DNA of 64,000 nucleotides. Source: Nocardia transvalensis NBRC 15921 (GTDB lineage Bacteria > Actinomycetota > Actinomycetes > Mycobacteriales > Mycobacteriaceae). Shown here one piece after another: positions 9,169 to 17,514 of this stretch. The position numbers and the translations under genes are program-made. The notes below the pieces were generated by a model. The model worked only from the letters and a program-made list of their open reading frames with translations. It was not told the origin of the DNA and did no database searches. Each line of letters begins with the position of its first letter. The stretch's first letter is position 1. The stretch lies in the NCBI RefSeq assembly GCF_000308875.1, contig NZ_BAGL01000064.1:1-64000 (forward strand), read 5' to 3'.

Positions 9169-9280
9169 TTCGAGGAGGTGCTGAGCCGGATCCGGGTGAC
9201 GTTGGGCGGGTTCATCCGCACCCAGGCGCTGGTGAGCCTGATCGGCGCGTTCCTCTCGGTCCCCATCGCGGCCGTGGCCG
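9169..9280 (+). pseudogene. Mosaic remnant of the AI-2E transporter gene
   Basis: 9169-9244 matches 5593-5668 with 3 mismatches in 76 bp, and 9241-9280 matches 5974-6013 with 1 mismatch in 40 bp. The two blocks are joined at a shared ATCG, deleting the 305 bp that separate them in the intact gene. The frame is open across the join but no start or complete domain exists, so this is non-functional. High identity suggests recent duplication or exchange with the intact copy 3.5 kb upstream. Confidence 0.85.
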
Positions 9281-9342
9281 ATGGGTGAGCCCGGAGTTCG
9301 TGGAGGTCCCAGCTCTCGTCGTTGAGGCGTGGCCCGAGCCGA

Positions 9343-9675
9343 TCACATCAGCTCGGCAGCGGTGTCGAGAATCGCGTTGAGCAGTCCTGGGAAATGGGTG
9401 TCGAGATCGTCTCGGCGGAGGCTGAGCATGCGGCGAGCCCCACGCACACGCGCCTGAATTACCCCTGCCTCTCGCAGTACCCGCTGGTGATAGGAGAACG
9501 TCGAACGGCTGATGGTCAAGCCGGCGCGTTGCTGTAACTCGGTGCACGCCACCTCACCGGCGGTCGCCAGCGCCCGCACCGCCGCCAGTCGCGCTGGGTC
9601 CGACAGTGCCGCGAGCACTGCCGACAGCCGTAGTTGTTCCGCGGCCGGATGTGTTTCGTCGATGACCATGCCCAT
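9343..9675 (-). CDS. ArsR family HTH regulator
   Basis: 110-residue ArsR-type winged helix: ALSDPARLAAVRALATAG, recognition helix ISRSTFSYHQRVLREAGVI and wing RVRGARRMLSLRR. No ELCVCD-type metal site, so probably a metal-independent member. ATG 9675 is used; an ATG two codons further in (9669) is an alternative. Divergent from an SDR/MDR gene pair with palindromes between the starts, so it likely represses that operon and itself. Confidence 0.87.
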   Translation of the reverse strand: MGMVIDETHPAAEQLRLSAVLAALSDPARLAAVRALATAGEVACTELQQRAGLTISRSTFSYHQRVLREAGVIQARVRGARRMLSLRRDDLDTHFPGLLNAILDTAAELM

Positions 9676-9695
9676 GCCCGCAGCCTAGCGACATC

Positions 9696-9731
9696 TTGTC
9701 GACAAACGTAGTACTGTTCGATAAATATCGA
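9696..9731. promoter_or_regulatory. Candidate ArsR operators
   Basis: TTGTCGACAA at 9696-9705 is a perfect 10-bp palindrome; TCGATAAATATCGA at 9718-9731 has 6-bp inverted arms around AA. Both lie between divergent starts at 9675 and 9746, suitable for a winged-helix dimer. Confidence 0.6.
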
Positions 9732-9745
9732 CATAATCGACAGGC

Positions 9746-10492
9746 ATGAAAGTAGCACCGGTCATGAACGAACGTCGCGTTGCCCTGGTCACAGGGGGTT
9801 CACGAGGCATCGGAGCAGGTATCGCCCGTCGGCTCGCCGAGGACGGAATGCGCGTGGCGGTCACCTACACCAGCACGCCTGAACGGGCCGAAGCGATTGT
9901 CACCGAGTTCGGGCCGGACAGCGTTGTCGCGATCCGCGCCGACAGCAGCGACCCCGAAGCCGTAGACACCGCGGTCGAGCACACAGTGGCGTCGTTCGGG
10001 CGTCTGGACGTCGTGGTCGCGAATGCGGGTGTGGCGACCGTCGGGCGATTCGATCAGCTCGTATCCGACCAGATCGACCGGATGCTGCGGGTGAATATCC
10101 ACGGGGTGCTGCACACACTCCGTGCGGCGCTGCGCCATCTGCCCGACGATGGGTGCATCATCACCATCGGCAGTGTCAACGCCGATCGCGCGCCGTTTCC
10201 CGGCGGCGCGGTGTATTCCATGACCAAGGCCGCGCTGCAGGGACTCGTCCGCGGGCTGGCTCGCGACCTCGGCTCACGCGGTATCACGGTGAACAACATT
10301 CAGCCCGGACCCACCGCCAACGATCGCATGCCCGCCGACAGCCCCGCAGCCGCCCGTCTCACCGAACATATGGCCGTGCGGCGCTTGGGAACCCCCGGCG
10401 AAATCGGCGCCATGGTCAGCTACCTCACCGGCCCTGACGCGCGCTTCATCACCGGCGCCAACATCACTATCGATGGAGGATTCACCGCATGA
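9746..10492 (+). CDS. Short-chain dehydrogenase/reductase (FabG-like)
   Basis: 248-residue classical SDR: NAD(P)-binding TGGSRGIGAGIARRL, NAG motif VVANAGV, catalytic Ser in TIGSVN and Y-x-x-x-K in VYSMTK, C-terminal ITGANITIDGG. Start could also be ATG 9764 (MNERRVALV). The stop overlaps the following reductase (ATGA). Substrate unknown; pairing with a quinone-reductase-type MDR under an ArsR regulator suggests detoxification of a carbonyl or quinone. Confidence 0.87.
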   Translation: MKVAPVMNERRVALVTGGSRGIGAGIARRLAEDGMRVAVTYTSTPERAEAIVTEFGPDSVVAIRADSSDPEAVDTAVEHTVASFGRLDVVVANAGVATVGRFDQLVSDQIDRMLRVNIHGVLHTLRAALRHLPDDGCIITIGSVNADRAPFPGGAVYSMTKAALQGLVRGLARDLGSRGITVNNIQPGPTANDRMPADSPAAARLTEHMAVRRLGTPGEIGAMVSYLTGPDARFITGANITIDGGFTA

Positions 10493-11427
10493 CCACAACA
10501 GCCACCGTGCGCGGATTCATCACCGACTCAACAGTTTCCGATGGCCTGCGACTTGCCGACGATCTACCCGAACGCCCTCCGAAACCTGACGAGGCCGTGC
10601 TCGACGTGCGGGCCTACGCCGTCAACTACGGAGAGACCCGCCTGATCGAGCAACGCCCCAACGGATTCCGGCCGGGCCAGGACGTCGCCGGGGTGATCGT
10701 CACCGCCGCCGGCGACGGCAGTGGCCCCCCGGTCGGCACTCGGGTGGTCGCCCGGCTGGACTGGGAGGGCTGGGCCGAACGGGTGCCCGCGCCGACCGGC
10801 CGACTCGCCGAAATACCCGAGGGCGTCGGCTTCGAACAAGCGGCCACCCTGCCGGTTTCCGGTCTCACCGCACTACGTGCGTTGCGTGTCGGCGGGTCGG
10901 TGCTCGGGCGGCAGGTCTTGGTCACCGGAGCCACCGGCGGCGTGGGTCAGTTCGCCGTCCAACTCGCCGCCGCCGCGGGCGCGACCGTGACCGCGCAGGT
11001 CAGTGGCCCCGAACGGGCCGCCGAAGCGCGGGAACTCGGTGCACACCGCGTGGTCACACGCCTGGACGACGATGCCCTCGGCCCCTTTCATCTGGTGCTG
11101 GACGCGGTCGGCGGAAACCAACTCGCCCATGCGGTGCACAGGATGGCCGCGGGCGGAAAACTCGCTCTCTACGGCAATGTCGGCGGCCCGGCCCAGCTCA
11201 CCCTGGCCGATTTCTACTCCCAGGCATGGAACGCCGAGCTGATCGGGTTCATCAGCGACACCGAGCGCGACAACTTCGCCGAGGACCTGGCCTTGCTGTG
11301 TGGTCTGATCGCCGAGGACCGCCTTCGCCCGCGCATAGGGCTGCGCCTGGACTGGACCCGCACCCCCGAGGCACTACGCGCGTTGACCGACCGAAAAGTG
11401 CGCGGCAAGGCTGTGCTCACCCGCTGA
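10489..11427 (+). CDS. Zinc-independent MDR alcohol dehydrogenase / quinone reductase
   Basis: 312-residue medium-chain reductase. GroES-like N-terminus (AYAVNYGETRLIE, GQDVAGVIV), then Rossmann motif VLVTGATGGVGQFAVQLAAAAGA near residue 140. Catalytic zinc ligands are absent, as in quinone oxidoreductases. ATGA overlap with the SDR shows coupling. Electron donor presumably NADPH. Confidence 0.86.
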   Translation: MTTTATVRGFITDSTVSDGLRLADDLPERPPKPDEAVLDVRAYAVNYGETRLIEQRPNGFRPGQDVAGVIVTAAGDGSGPPVGTRVVARLDWEGWAERVPAPTGRLAEIPEGVGFEQAATLPVSGLTALRALRVGGSVLGRQVLVTGATGGVGQFAVQLAAAAGATVTAQVSGPERAAEARELGAHRVVTRLDDDALGPFHLVLDAVGGNQLAHAVHRMAAGGKLALYGNVGGPAQLTLADFYSQAWNAELIGFISDTERDNFAEDLALLCGLIAEDRLRPRIGLRLDWTRTPEALRALTDRKVRGKAVLTR

Positions 11428-11474
11428 CCCGACCGCGCCGTGGCAAGCCAGGCGGGACAGCCGCGCGGGCCTGA

Positions 11475-12434
11475 TCACGGCCGAACTCGGCCCTCGTCCT
11501 CGAGGGCCGCGGCGCGGTAGCGGCCCGGGGCCATGTCGTATTCGCGTTTGAAGGCCTTGGCGAAGGCGAATTCCGAGGTGTATCCGACGCGTTGGGCGAC
11601 GGCGCGCAGCGGAATGTCGTCGGCGCGCAGCAGGCGTCCGGCGAGGGTCATGCGCCACCAGGTGAGGTAGGCGAGGGGGGAGCGGCCGACCAGCGTGGTG
11701 AAGCGGCGGGCGAAGGCGGCGCGGGAGAGGCCGCCCGCGGAACCGAGTTCTTCTACCGTCCAAGGGTGTTCGGGGTTGGTGTGTATCGCGCGCAGGGCGG
11801 TGGCGACGGGGCGGTCGACCAGGGCGGCGGCCCAGCCGTTGTGCGGGGTCCCGTCGTCCTGGGCGCCCAGCCACCAGGCGCGCAGGATGTAGAGCAGCAG
11901 GGTGTCCAGCAGTGAGGTCACGATGGCGTCCGAACCCGGTTGGGCCTCTTCGAGTTCGGTGCCGAGCAGTTCCACCGCCGCGCGCAGGGAGCGGTGCGTA
12001 CCGACCCGAGGGGTCAGGTGGACCACATCCGGCAGGTCGGCGAGCAGGGGATGGGCGCGGCGGTGATCGAGTTGATATGCGCCGCACAGCAATACGGTAG
12101 ACGGCGCGTCGGGTGAGTGCGGTTCGGAGACGGGCGGCGGCCAGGATCCGTCCGGTAGCCGCCGCACCTCGCGCAGCGGTGCGGAGAGATCGCTGGCCAG
12201 CGCGTGACCACGGCCGTGCGCCAGGAAGACGATATCGCCCGGACCCAGCGCGATCGGCTCGCCGTCCTCACCCGACGGGATCAGCCACGCCGAACCCTGG
12301 AGCACCACATGGAAACCCGCGCCGTCCGAGCCGGCGAAGCGCATCCCCCACGGGGCGACCCGGTGCTGGCGCGAGGAGTGGGGACGGCCGGTGCGCATGG
12401 ACGCGACCGCGCCGCTGAGAACATCCAAACCCAT
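11475..12434 (-). CDS. AraC family transcriptional regulator (cupin-type)
   Basis: 319-residue regulator with an N-terminal cupin-like domain (GFHVVLQGSAWLI, ALGPGDIVFLAHGRGH) and a C-terminal double HTH (LSRAAFARRFTTLVGRSPLA and VAQRVGYTSEFAFAKAF). ATG 12434 gives a family-typical length; longer starts would cross the promoter region of the divergent dehydrogenase. Likely an effector-responsive activator of that gene. Confidence 0.85.
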   Translation of the reverse strand: MGLDVLSGAVASMRTGRPHSSRQHRVAPWGMRFAGSDGAGFHVVLQGSAWLIPSGEDGEPIALGPGDIVFLAHGRGHALASDLSAPLREVRRLPDGSWPPPVSEPHSPDAPSTVLLCGAYQLDHRRAHPLLADLPDVVHLTPRVGTHRSLRAAVELLGTELEEAQPGSDAIVTSLLDTLLLYILRAWWLGAQDDGTPHNGWAAALVDRPVATALRAIHTNPEHPWTVEELGSAGGLSRAAFARRFTTLVGRSPLAYLTWWRMTLAGRLLRADDIPLRAVAQRVGYTSEFAFAKAFKREYDMAPGRYRAAALEDEGRVRP

Positions 12435-12534
12435 CTCCGCACGATACCTGTCGTCACCTTGGCGAGACGAATGGATATTTTTGGGAGACGTCAGCGCATA
12501 GATCATCTCTCGACCTGTGCCTACCGTCGATGGC

Positions 12535-13536
12535 ATGACAACCGGCACGATCACCGCCCGCACCGTCGTCTTCCACGAACTCGGCGACCCCGACGTCCTG
12601 ACCATCGAGAACCGCGAACTGCGCGCACCCGGACCGAGGGAGGTCCGCATCCGCGTCGAGGCGCTCGGCCTCAACCGCGCGGAGGCCCTGTTCCGGGCGG
12701 GCACCTACTACTACCTGCCCACGCTGCCGGACTCCCGGCTCGGCTACGAATCATCCGGCGTAATCGAGGAGATCGGCAAGGATGTCACCGAATTCACTGT
12801 GGGACAGAATGTTTCGACCGGACCCAATATCGAGATGAGCGCGGCGGGTGTGTACGCCGAGCGCGTCGTGCTGCCGGTCGAATCCGTCGTCCCGCGCCCG
12901 GAAGGTCTCGACGCCGTCACCGGCGCGGCGACCTGGCTGACCTACTCCACCGCCTACGGGGGAATGGTCGAAACCGGCGGCCTGCACCCCGGAGACCATG
13001 TGCTGATCACCGCCGCCTCCAGCGGAGTGGGCATCGCCGCGCTCCAGACCGCGGCCCGCATCGGCGCCATCCCGATCGCGGTGACCCGGACCGGCGAGAA
13101 GCGACAGCACCTTCTCGACAACGGGGCCGCCCACGTCCTCGCCTCGTCGGAGACCGATGTGGTGGCCGAGACCCGCCGCATCACCGGCGGTGCCGGCGCG
13201 CAGCTGATCTTCGACGCCGTCGGCGGTCCCGGCCTGGCCGAATTGAGCACCGCGGCAACGCACAACGGCACGATCGTCGTCTACGGCTGGCTCGACCAGC
13301 GCCCGATGGCCATGCCCATGAACTGGCCCCTCCGCATCCTCGGCTACGCCAACATGGAACTGTCGGCCACCGCCGCCGGACGCCGCCGCCTCGACCACTG
13401 GATAGCCTCCGGCATCCGCGACGGCGTCCTCCGCCCCCACGTAGGCGCGGTCTTCGAGGGCCTCGACAGCATCCGAGAAGCCCACCGCCTCATGGAATCC
13501 AGCACCCACACCGGCAAGATCGTCGTGAAGCTCTGA
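12535..13536 (+). CDS. Zinc-type alcohol dehydrogenase family protein (quinone-reductase-like)
   Basis: 333-residue MDR. GroES-like region RVEALGLNRAEALFRAGTYY, Rossmann motif VLITAASSGVGIAALQTAARIGA, substrate-side GGAGAQLIFDAVGG. ATG 12535 is preferred to GTG 12517 because it gives the usual MTTGTITARTVVF opening. It lies 100 bp from the divergent AraC gene, its likely regulator. Substrate unknown. Confidence 0.85.
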   Translation: MTTGTITARTVVFHELGDPDVLTIENRELRAPGPREVRIRVEALGLNRAEALFRAGTYYYLPTLPDSRLGYESSGVIEEIGKDVTEFTVGQNVSTGPNIEMSAAGVYAERVVLPVESVVPRPEGLDAVTGAATWLTYSTAYGGMVETGGLHPGDHVLITAASSGVGIAALQTAARIGAIPIAVTRTGEKRQHLLDNGAAHVLASSETDVVAETRRITGGAGAQLIFDAVGGPGLAELSTAATHNGTIVVYGWLDQRPMAMPMNWPLRILGYANMELSATAAGRRRLDHWIASGIRDGVLRPHVGAVFEGLDSIREAHRLMESSTHTGKIVVKL

Positions 13537-13542
13537 CGGCCG

Positions 13543-13749
13543 CTATGCCGGGTTGAATCCGCCGCTTCGGATATCGGTGGTGAAGGCGTCCCACTCGCTC
13601 GGGGTGAAGATGAGTGCTGGGCCGTCCGGGTTCTTGGAGTCGCGGACTCCGACCTTGCCTTCGGGCAGGTGCGCGACCTCGACGCAATCCCGGCCGGTGG
13701 CGCTCCGGCTGCTCTTGAACCATCTCGCAGCGGATAGGTCCACACTCAT
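13543..13749 (-). CDS. DUF397 protein (copy 1)
   Basis: 68-residue DUF397 protein with all hallmarks: WFKSSRS, CVEVAHL, VGVRDSKNPDGPAL and EWDAFT. DUF397 genes sit downstream of HTH-DUF5753 regulators in actinomycetes and form pairs described as Scr1-type antitoxin/toxin-like. Here the stop of the upstream DUF5753 remnant overlaps its start, but that partner is decayed, so this copy may be orphaned. Very similar to copy 2 at 14136-14348, including at the nucleotide level. Confidence 0.85.
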   Translation of the reverse strand: MSVDLSAARWFKSSRSATGRDCVEVAHLPEGKVGVRDSKNPDGPALIFTPSEWDAFTTDIRSGGFNPA

Positions 13750-14025
13750 GCTTCGTGCTCCTCGGCGATCTTCGTCAGCAATGCCCTGGACTTGGACTGA
13801 CTGAGGGCGACGTTCTCGATTGCGGACAACGCGGTGCGGTACTGCTCGATCTCATCGGGCCTGTCCAGGTACAGGGCCCCAGTGTATCCCTCGACATAGA
13901 CCACGGGCGGTTCGCTGAGCACAGGTTGAGGTTCTTCGGGAACTCCAGAAATACGAAGGGACTTGGGATTTGACACGCCTAATCGTCCAGTCCGACAGGG
14001 ACGCGGTCAATACGTACACACGCCA
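13746..14025 (-). pseudogene. Decayed HTH/DUF5753 regulator (C-terminal remnant)
   Basis: Encodes only the last ~60 residues of a DUF5753 regulator (EPPVVYVEGYTGALYLDRPD... to the C-terminus), nearly identical to the intact gene at 14345-15226. Before this the match continues in another frame (FVFLEFPK) because one base is missing after the CCGAAG at the Pro-Lys codons. Further upstream VRIDRVPVG-like residues resembling VSIRIVPLAVGG are followed by a TAG. The N-terminal HTH is absent. A 76-residue reading frame starting at 13976 remains open but is unlikely to be functional. Confidence 0.82.
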
Positions 14026-14135
14026 CCGCTTCGTAACGTCCTCCGACCGTCGCACGCAGAACCCCCGAATATCGAGGGATACGCTGAGGTCCGGTAGTTG
14101 GCGGCAGTGTCGTGCCGCCGGGACTCGGGCCGGTC

Positions 14136-14348
14136 TTATGTCGAGGGGCCGTTGAATCTGTGCCTCTTGACGTCAGCATTGAAGGCGTCCCACTCGCTTG
14201 GGGAGAAGACCAGTGCCGGGCCGTTCGGGTTCTTGGAGTCGCGGACTCCGACCATGCCTTCGGCAAGGTGTGCGACCTCGACGCAATCTCCGCCGGTGCT
14301 GCTACGGCTGCTCTTGAACCACTCGGCGGCGGATAGGTCGAACGTCAC
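14136..14348 (-). CDS. DUF397 protein (copy 2)
   Basis: 70-residue DUF397 protein (WFKSSRS, CVEVAHLAEG, VGVRDSKNPNGPALVF, EWDAFN). Its start overlaps the stop of the intact HTH-DUF5753 gene (ATGA), the arrangement typical of these pairs. Proposed to act with the regulator as a toxin/antitoxin-like or developmental switch; the biochemical role is not established. Confidence 0.87.
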   Translation of the reverse strand: MTFDLSAAEWFKSSRSSTGGDCVEVAHLAEGMVGVRDSKNPNGPALVFSPSEWDAFNADVKRHRFNGPST

Positions 14349-15226
14349 GCTTCGTACTCCTCTGCGATCTTCACTAGCAATGCCCTGGACTCCGATTGAT
14401 TGAGCGCTGCACGATCGATGGCCGACAACGCTGTTCGGTACTGCTCGATCTCATCGGGTTTGTCCAGGTACAGCGCCCCAGTGTAGCCCTCGACATACAC
14501 CACGGGCGGTTCGGTGAGTGCGGGGTTGGGGTGCTTCGGGAACTCCAGAAGAACGAAGGAACCAACCTGTAGTCCGAGGTGGCCGCCAACCGCGAGCGGA
14601 ACGATCCTGATCGAGACATTTCCACGCTTGCTCAACTTCACGAGGTTGCGTACCTGATCGGCCATGACCGCAGCGCCGCCGATTCGATGGTGTAGCGCCG
14701 CCTCGCTGAGCAAGACCTCGAGGACGAAGCTGTCGGATGCCTCTTCGTGGCGCGCTTGACGTTTGGTGAGCAGTTCGATGCGCCGATCGATCTCCTCATC
14801 GTTCAGTGGTGGTTCGTAGGTCTGAGCCATCGCGCGTCGGTAGTCGGCTGTCTGCACCAGGCCCGGCAACAGCGTCAACTGAAACGATGTGACCCGGCGG
14901 GCGGACTGTTCGAGCACGACGAACAGGTCCTTGTTGTCGAACATCGCGTCGCTGTAGGACTGCCACCACCCGGTCTTGCGGGCCTCCTCCGTCAGCCAGA
15001 GCAGTGCCTCCCGGTCGTTGTCGCTCGCACTGTAGACATCGCACAGTGCCCTGACCACCATCTTCTTGACGTTTGCTACCTGTCCGTTCTCCAGCCGCCA
15101 CAGGGTCTGTGAACTGATCTCGGCGAGCTTCGCTGCCTTGTCTCGGGTGAGTTTGGCGGCCTCGCGCAACGCGAGCAGTCGTCGAGCGAGCAACCTGCGG
15201 GGGAGTGTCGTTGTCTGCGCTGTCAT
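14345..15226 (-). CDS. XRE-type HTH / DUF5753 regulator (Scr1-type antitoxin-like)
   Basis: 293 residues: N-terminal HTH_31 (RRLLALREAAKLTRDKAAKL, ISSQTLWRLENGQ) and a DUF5753 ligand-binding-like domain (LPGLVQTADYRRAM, VVYVEGYTGALYLDKPDEIE). ATG 15226 puts the HTH ~10 residues from the N-terminus; an upstream start giving 400 residues would include intergenic sequence. Coupled to DUF397 copy 2. An inverted repeat precedes it and may be its operator. Confidence 0.87.
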   Translation of the reverse strand: MTAQTTTLPRRLLARRLLALREAAKLTRDKAAKLAEISSQTLWRLENGQVANVKKMVVRALCDVYSASDNDREALLWLTEEARKTGWWQSYSDAMFDNKDLFVVLEQSARRVTSFQLTLLPGLVQTADYRRAMAQTYEPPLNDEEIDRRIELLTKRQARHEEASDSFVLEVLLSEAALHHRIGGAAVMADQVRNLVKLSKRGNVSIRIVPLAVGGHLGLQVGSFVLLEFPKHPNPALTEPPVVYVEGYTGALYLDKPDEIEQYRTALSAIDRAALNQSESRALLVKIAEEYEA

Positions 15227-15260
15227 GATTCCGCCCCGATCGTCAGTGGTCTCAGCTGAA

Positions 15261-15303
15261 CCTTCCATTTGTTTTGGAAGGATTCTGCGTGCGGTCGATT
15301 GTA
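15261..15303 (-). promoter_or_regulatory. Inverted repeat and -10 upstream of the DUF5753 regulator
   Basis: CCTTCC (15261-15266) and GGAAGG (15276-15281) are perfect 6-bp arms around 9 nt. On the minus strand TACAAT (15303-15298) is a good -10; no convincing -35 precedes it. The repeat would lie in the 5' leader, suiting autoregulation by roadblock or a leader hairpin. Confidence 0.45.
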
Positions 15304-15431
15304 GTGTTATTACTCCATTTTGGCTTCCATCGGTGATGTACTCGGAGTGTGCCGAGCGACCGGAGACAGCGTGCACCGGGCCGCTTTTCGCATGACAGGA
15401 CTGGATCGCACCGACAAGCGGCGGGATAGCC

Positions 15432-15920
15432 ATGAATGTACAGGTGAAGCTCCCTTCGAAAGATGAACTCCTCGGCGCCTGCGCGGGCGCGATTTCCCTC
15501 ACCTCCCATCCGGTGCTGGGCGCAGCCCGTGAACTAGCCGCGCTGCACACGGCGCATCGCGCGATCGATGAAGGAGAGTGTGGTGAAAACCGCTATGCCC
15601 GTCTGTGTTTAGTCAGTGAGATCGATCGCTGGGTCTCCCGGCACACGACACCACCGTCAAGCGCTGCCTACCTGCACACCGAGTCGGTGGGCATGGTGGT
15701 GGATCGGTTCGCACGGTACTTTCTCGAGGCGCATACGGCGTTGGATGATGCCGGGGCCAGCGAACTGCATCGGCGTTTTCTCTGGCAGCGACTTGCGCAG
15801 CTTGCGGTTGCTTACACCGATCTGTCCGCCGAGATCGGTGCCGGTCGGCGGGAGTTGCCGATCGTCACATATAAAGTGGGACAGCATTATTCGGATGATC
15901 GCGCGGGTGGCGGTGGGTAG
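15432..15920 (+). CDS. DUF4254 protein
   Basis: 162 residues matching actinobacterial DUF4254: LPSKDELLGAC, HPVLGAARELAALH, SEIDRWVSRHTTPP, AAYLHTESVGMVVDRFARY and WQRLAQLAVAYTDLSAEI. All-helical, cytoplasmic, function unknown; family members often neighbour DUF397/DUF5753 genes. It reads away from the regulator at 15226 and overlaps the next frame by 26 bp. Confidence 0.85.
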   Translation: MNVQVKLPSKDELLGACAGAISLTSHPVLGAARELAALHTAHRAIDEGECGENRYARLCLVSEIDRWVSRHTTPPSSAAYLHTESVGMVVDRFARYFLEAHTALDDAGASELHRRFLWQRLAQLAVAYTDLSAEIGAGRRELPIVTYKVGQHYSDDRAGGGG

Positions 15921-16521
15921 CCCGGCGGGCTGGGGTGAGCTGCTGGAGGAGATCCGGCGGCTCAGTTCGTGTGAGCATGCGGCGCTGGATGCGGCGACGG
16001 GGCTGTTGTCTGAGGGGGAGCGGGCGTATCTGGCTGATCGGCTGACGCAGGTTGCGGTGCATATCGCGACGCGGGCGGGGGTCGGGCGGGGGCTGCCGCC
16101 GCCCGGGACGCTGCCGGGTGCGGGGACCGATCGTATCGATCTGTCGGTTCAGTGCACGGCGATACTCGTCGCGGGAATGTTCCTGCGCAACACCCTGTTT
16201 CGCTGGGGCTGGATGGATGTGCTGACCGACGCCGGTCGTGCTGTCCACGATCTCACCACGGCGTTCGTGGCGGCGATGGAGGACTCTCCGGTGCGGTATC
16301 CGACGCGGATGACCGTCCGGCTGCGGGCGGTGTCGGCGGCGCGGCTGGTGGTCGAGGTGCAGGATTCGCCGGAGAATGCGGGTGTCATCGCCGAAGCCGG
16401 TCGGCTGATCAGTGCGGACATTGAGCGGAATAGTGTCCGGTGCGGTCAGCACACGATCGGCGGGCGGACTGTTGTGTGGGCCGAGCTGTCGCGTCCGGAA
16501 CCGTCGACGCGCTGGATCTGA
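15895..16521 (+). CDS. Unrecognised protein with a possible ATPase-like C-terminus
   Basis: 208 residues from ATG 15895, overlapping the DUF4254 gene. The N-terminal half is helical (WGELLEEIRRLSSCEHAALD, ERAYLADRLTQVAVHIA). The C-terminal part (MTVRLRAVSAARLVVEVQDSPENAG ending GGRTVVWAELSRPE) looks like strands of a sensor-ATPase fold but lacks clear N, G1 or G2 boxes. I do not recognise the family. Position suggests co-expression with DUF4254. Confidence 0.6.
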   Translation: MIARVAVGSPAGWGELLEEIRRLSSCEHAALDAATGLLSEGERAYLADRLTQVAVHIATRAGVGRGLPPPGTLPGAGTDRIDLSVQCTAILVAGMFLRNTLFRWGWMDVLTDAGRAVHDLTTAFVAAMEDSPVRYPTRMTVRLRAVSAARLVVEVQDSPENAGVIAEAGRLISADIERNSVRCGQHTIGGRTVVWAELSRPEPSTRWI

Positions 16522-16546
16522 TCCCAGGTGTCGACGGTCTCGCCGT

Positions 16547-17296
16547 TCAGCGTTGCGGCGGGAGGCCGCGGAGGAATATGTCGAAGGCCTCGGGTTCCAC
16601 CGCCATCACACCCGCAAACGGTTGGTCGAGCATCAGGATGAGTATCAGGGCCAAGGCTACGAGGGTGGCGAGAGAGCCCGCGATCATCAGGTGGGACCAG
16701 AATCTCGGCAGGCCGAACAGGAAGGTGAAGCCGACGGTCACCACCGCGCCGACCGCGAGCGCCACCCACAGCGTCGCGGAGACGTTGTGCCCGTTCTCGC
16801 TCAGGCGCTCCCGGCGCGCGGACTCCAGGTCGTTGACCTTGGTCAGCGCGTGTTCGAAGACGGACTGCGCGCGAGGCGAATCCGCGGGCAGCGCGTTGAT
16901 CTCGTCCCGCATGCGATAGACGAGTTCCGTGGCGCGGGGGCTGTACCCGCCGTCGCCCAGCAGTGGCCACTCCTGATCGATGACCACGCGGGCGTACTGC
17001 TTGGTTGTCGCCTCCAGATCGCGCCCGAGGTCCGGCGGCAGCGCCCGGGCGTCCCAGTACAGGGCTCCGAGATCGTTGGCCTCGGCGAAGGTGTTGGTAC
17101 TCGCCTCCTGCAGCGAATTCCATTCGTTGACAACGATGAACGCCAGCAGCACCGCGTACAGCCCGCCGATCCCCTGGAACACCGACCCGGCCACGTCGTT
17201 GTGCTCCGCGCCGCGTTTCATCCAGCGCCGCAATACGGTAGCCCCGACGATCAGCACTATCGCCGGAATGAACACGGCCGTCCACGCCCACACCAC
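16547..17296 (-). CDS. DUF4239 (bestrophin-like) membrane protein, copy 1
   Basis: 249-residue membrane protein: one or two N-terminal helices (VFIPAIVLIVGATVL; GIGGLYAVLLAFIVVNEWNS), a soluble central domain with QEASTNTFAEANDLGALYWDARALPP, and two C-terminal helices, ending FLRGLPPQR. Fits DUF4239. GTG 17296 is chosen because AGGGGG precedes by 7 nt. Highly similar in sequence and layout to the gene at 17515-18270; a tandem duplication. Confidence 0.8.
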   Translation of the reverse strand: MVWAWTAVFIPAIVLIVGATVLRRWMKRGAEHNDVAGSVFQGIGGLYAVLLAFIVVNEWNSLQEASTNTFAEANDLGALYWDARALPPDLGRDLEATTKQYARVVIDQEWPLLGDGGYSPRATELVYRMRDEINALPADSPRAQSVFEHALTKVNDLESARRERLSENGHNVSATLWVALAVGAVVTVGFTFLFGLPRFWSHLMIAGSLATLVALALILILMLDQPFAGVMAVEPEAFDIFLRGLPPQR

Positions 17297-17514
17297 AGCA
17301 GACCCCCTGCCCGATCGAGATGCCTCGTCCCTGACGCGGGCAGCGTATCGGCCGGTCGGCGCCGGGATCCGTGAGATCGCCCTACTGGTCGCTCGAGCGC
17401 GGCGCGTCGCCGATCCAGGCGTGTTGATGCGCCTCCCGGGAAAACGCGGGCTCGGTGCATGGCGAGGTGTGGACGGAATTCCCTGCGCGACACTCTGTTT
17501 CGCGGTAAGCGAGG

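Noticed and set aside
9343-9675. Arsenic-sensing ArsR
   Set aside because: No cysteine-based metal site and a cargo of SDR and MDR genes rather than ars genes.
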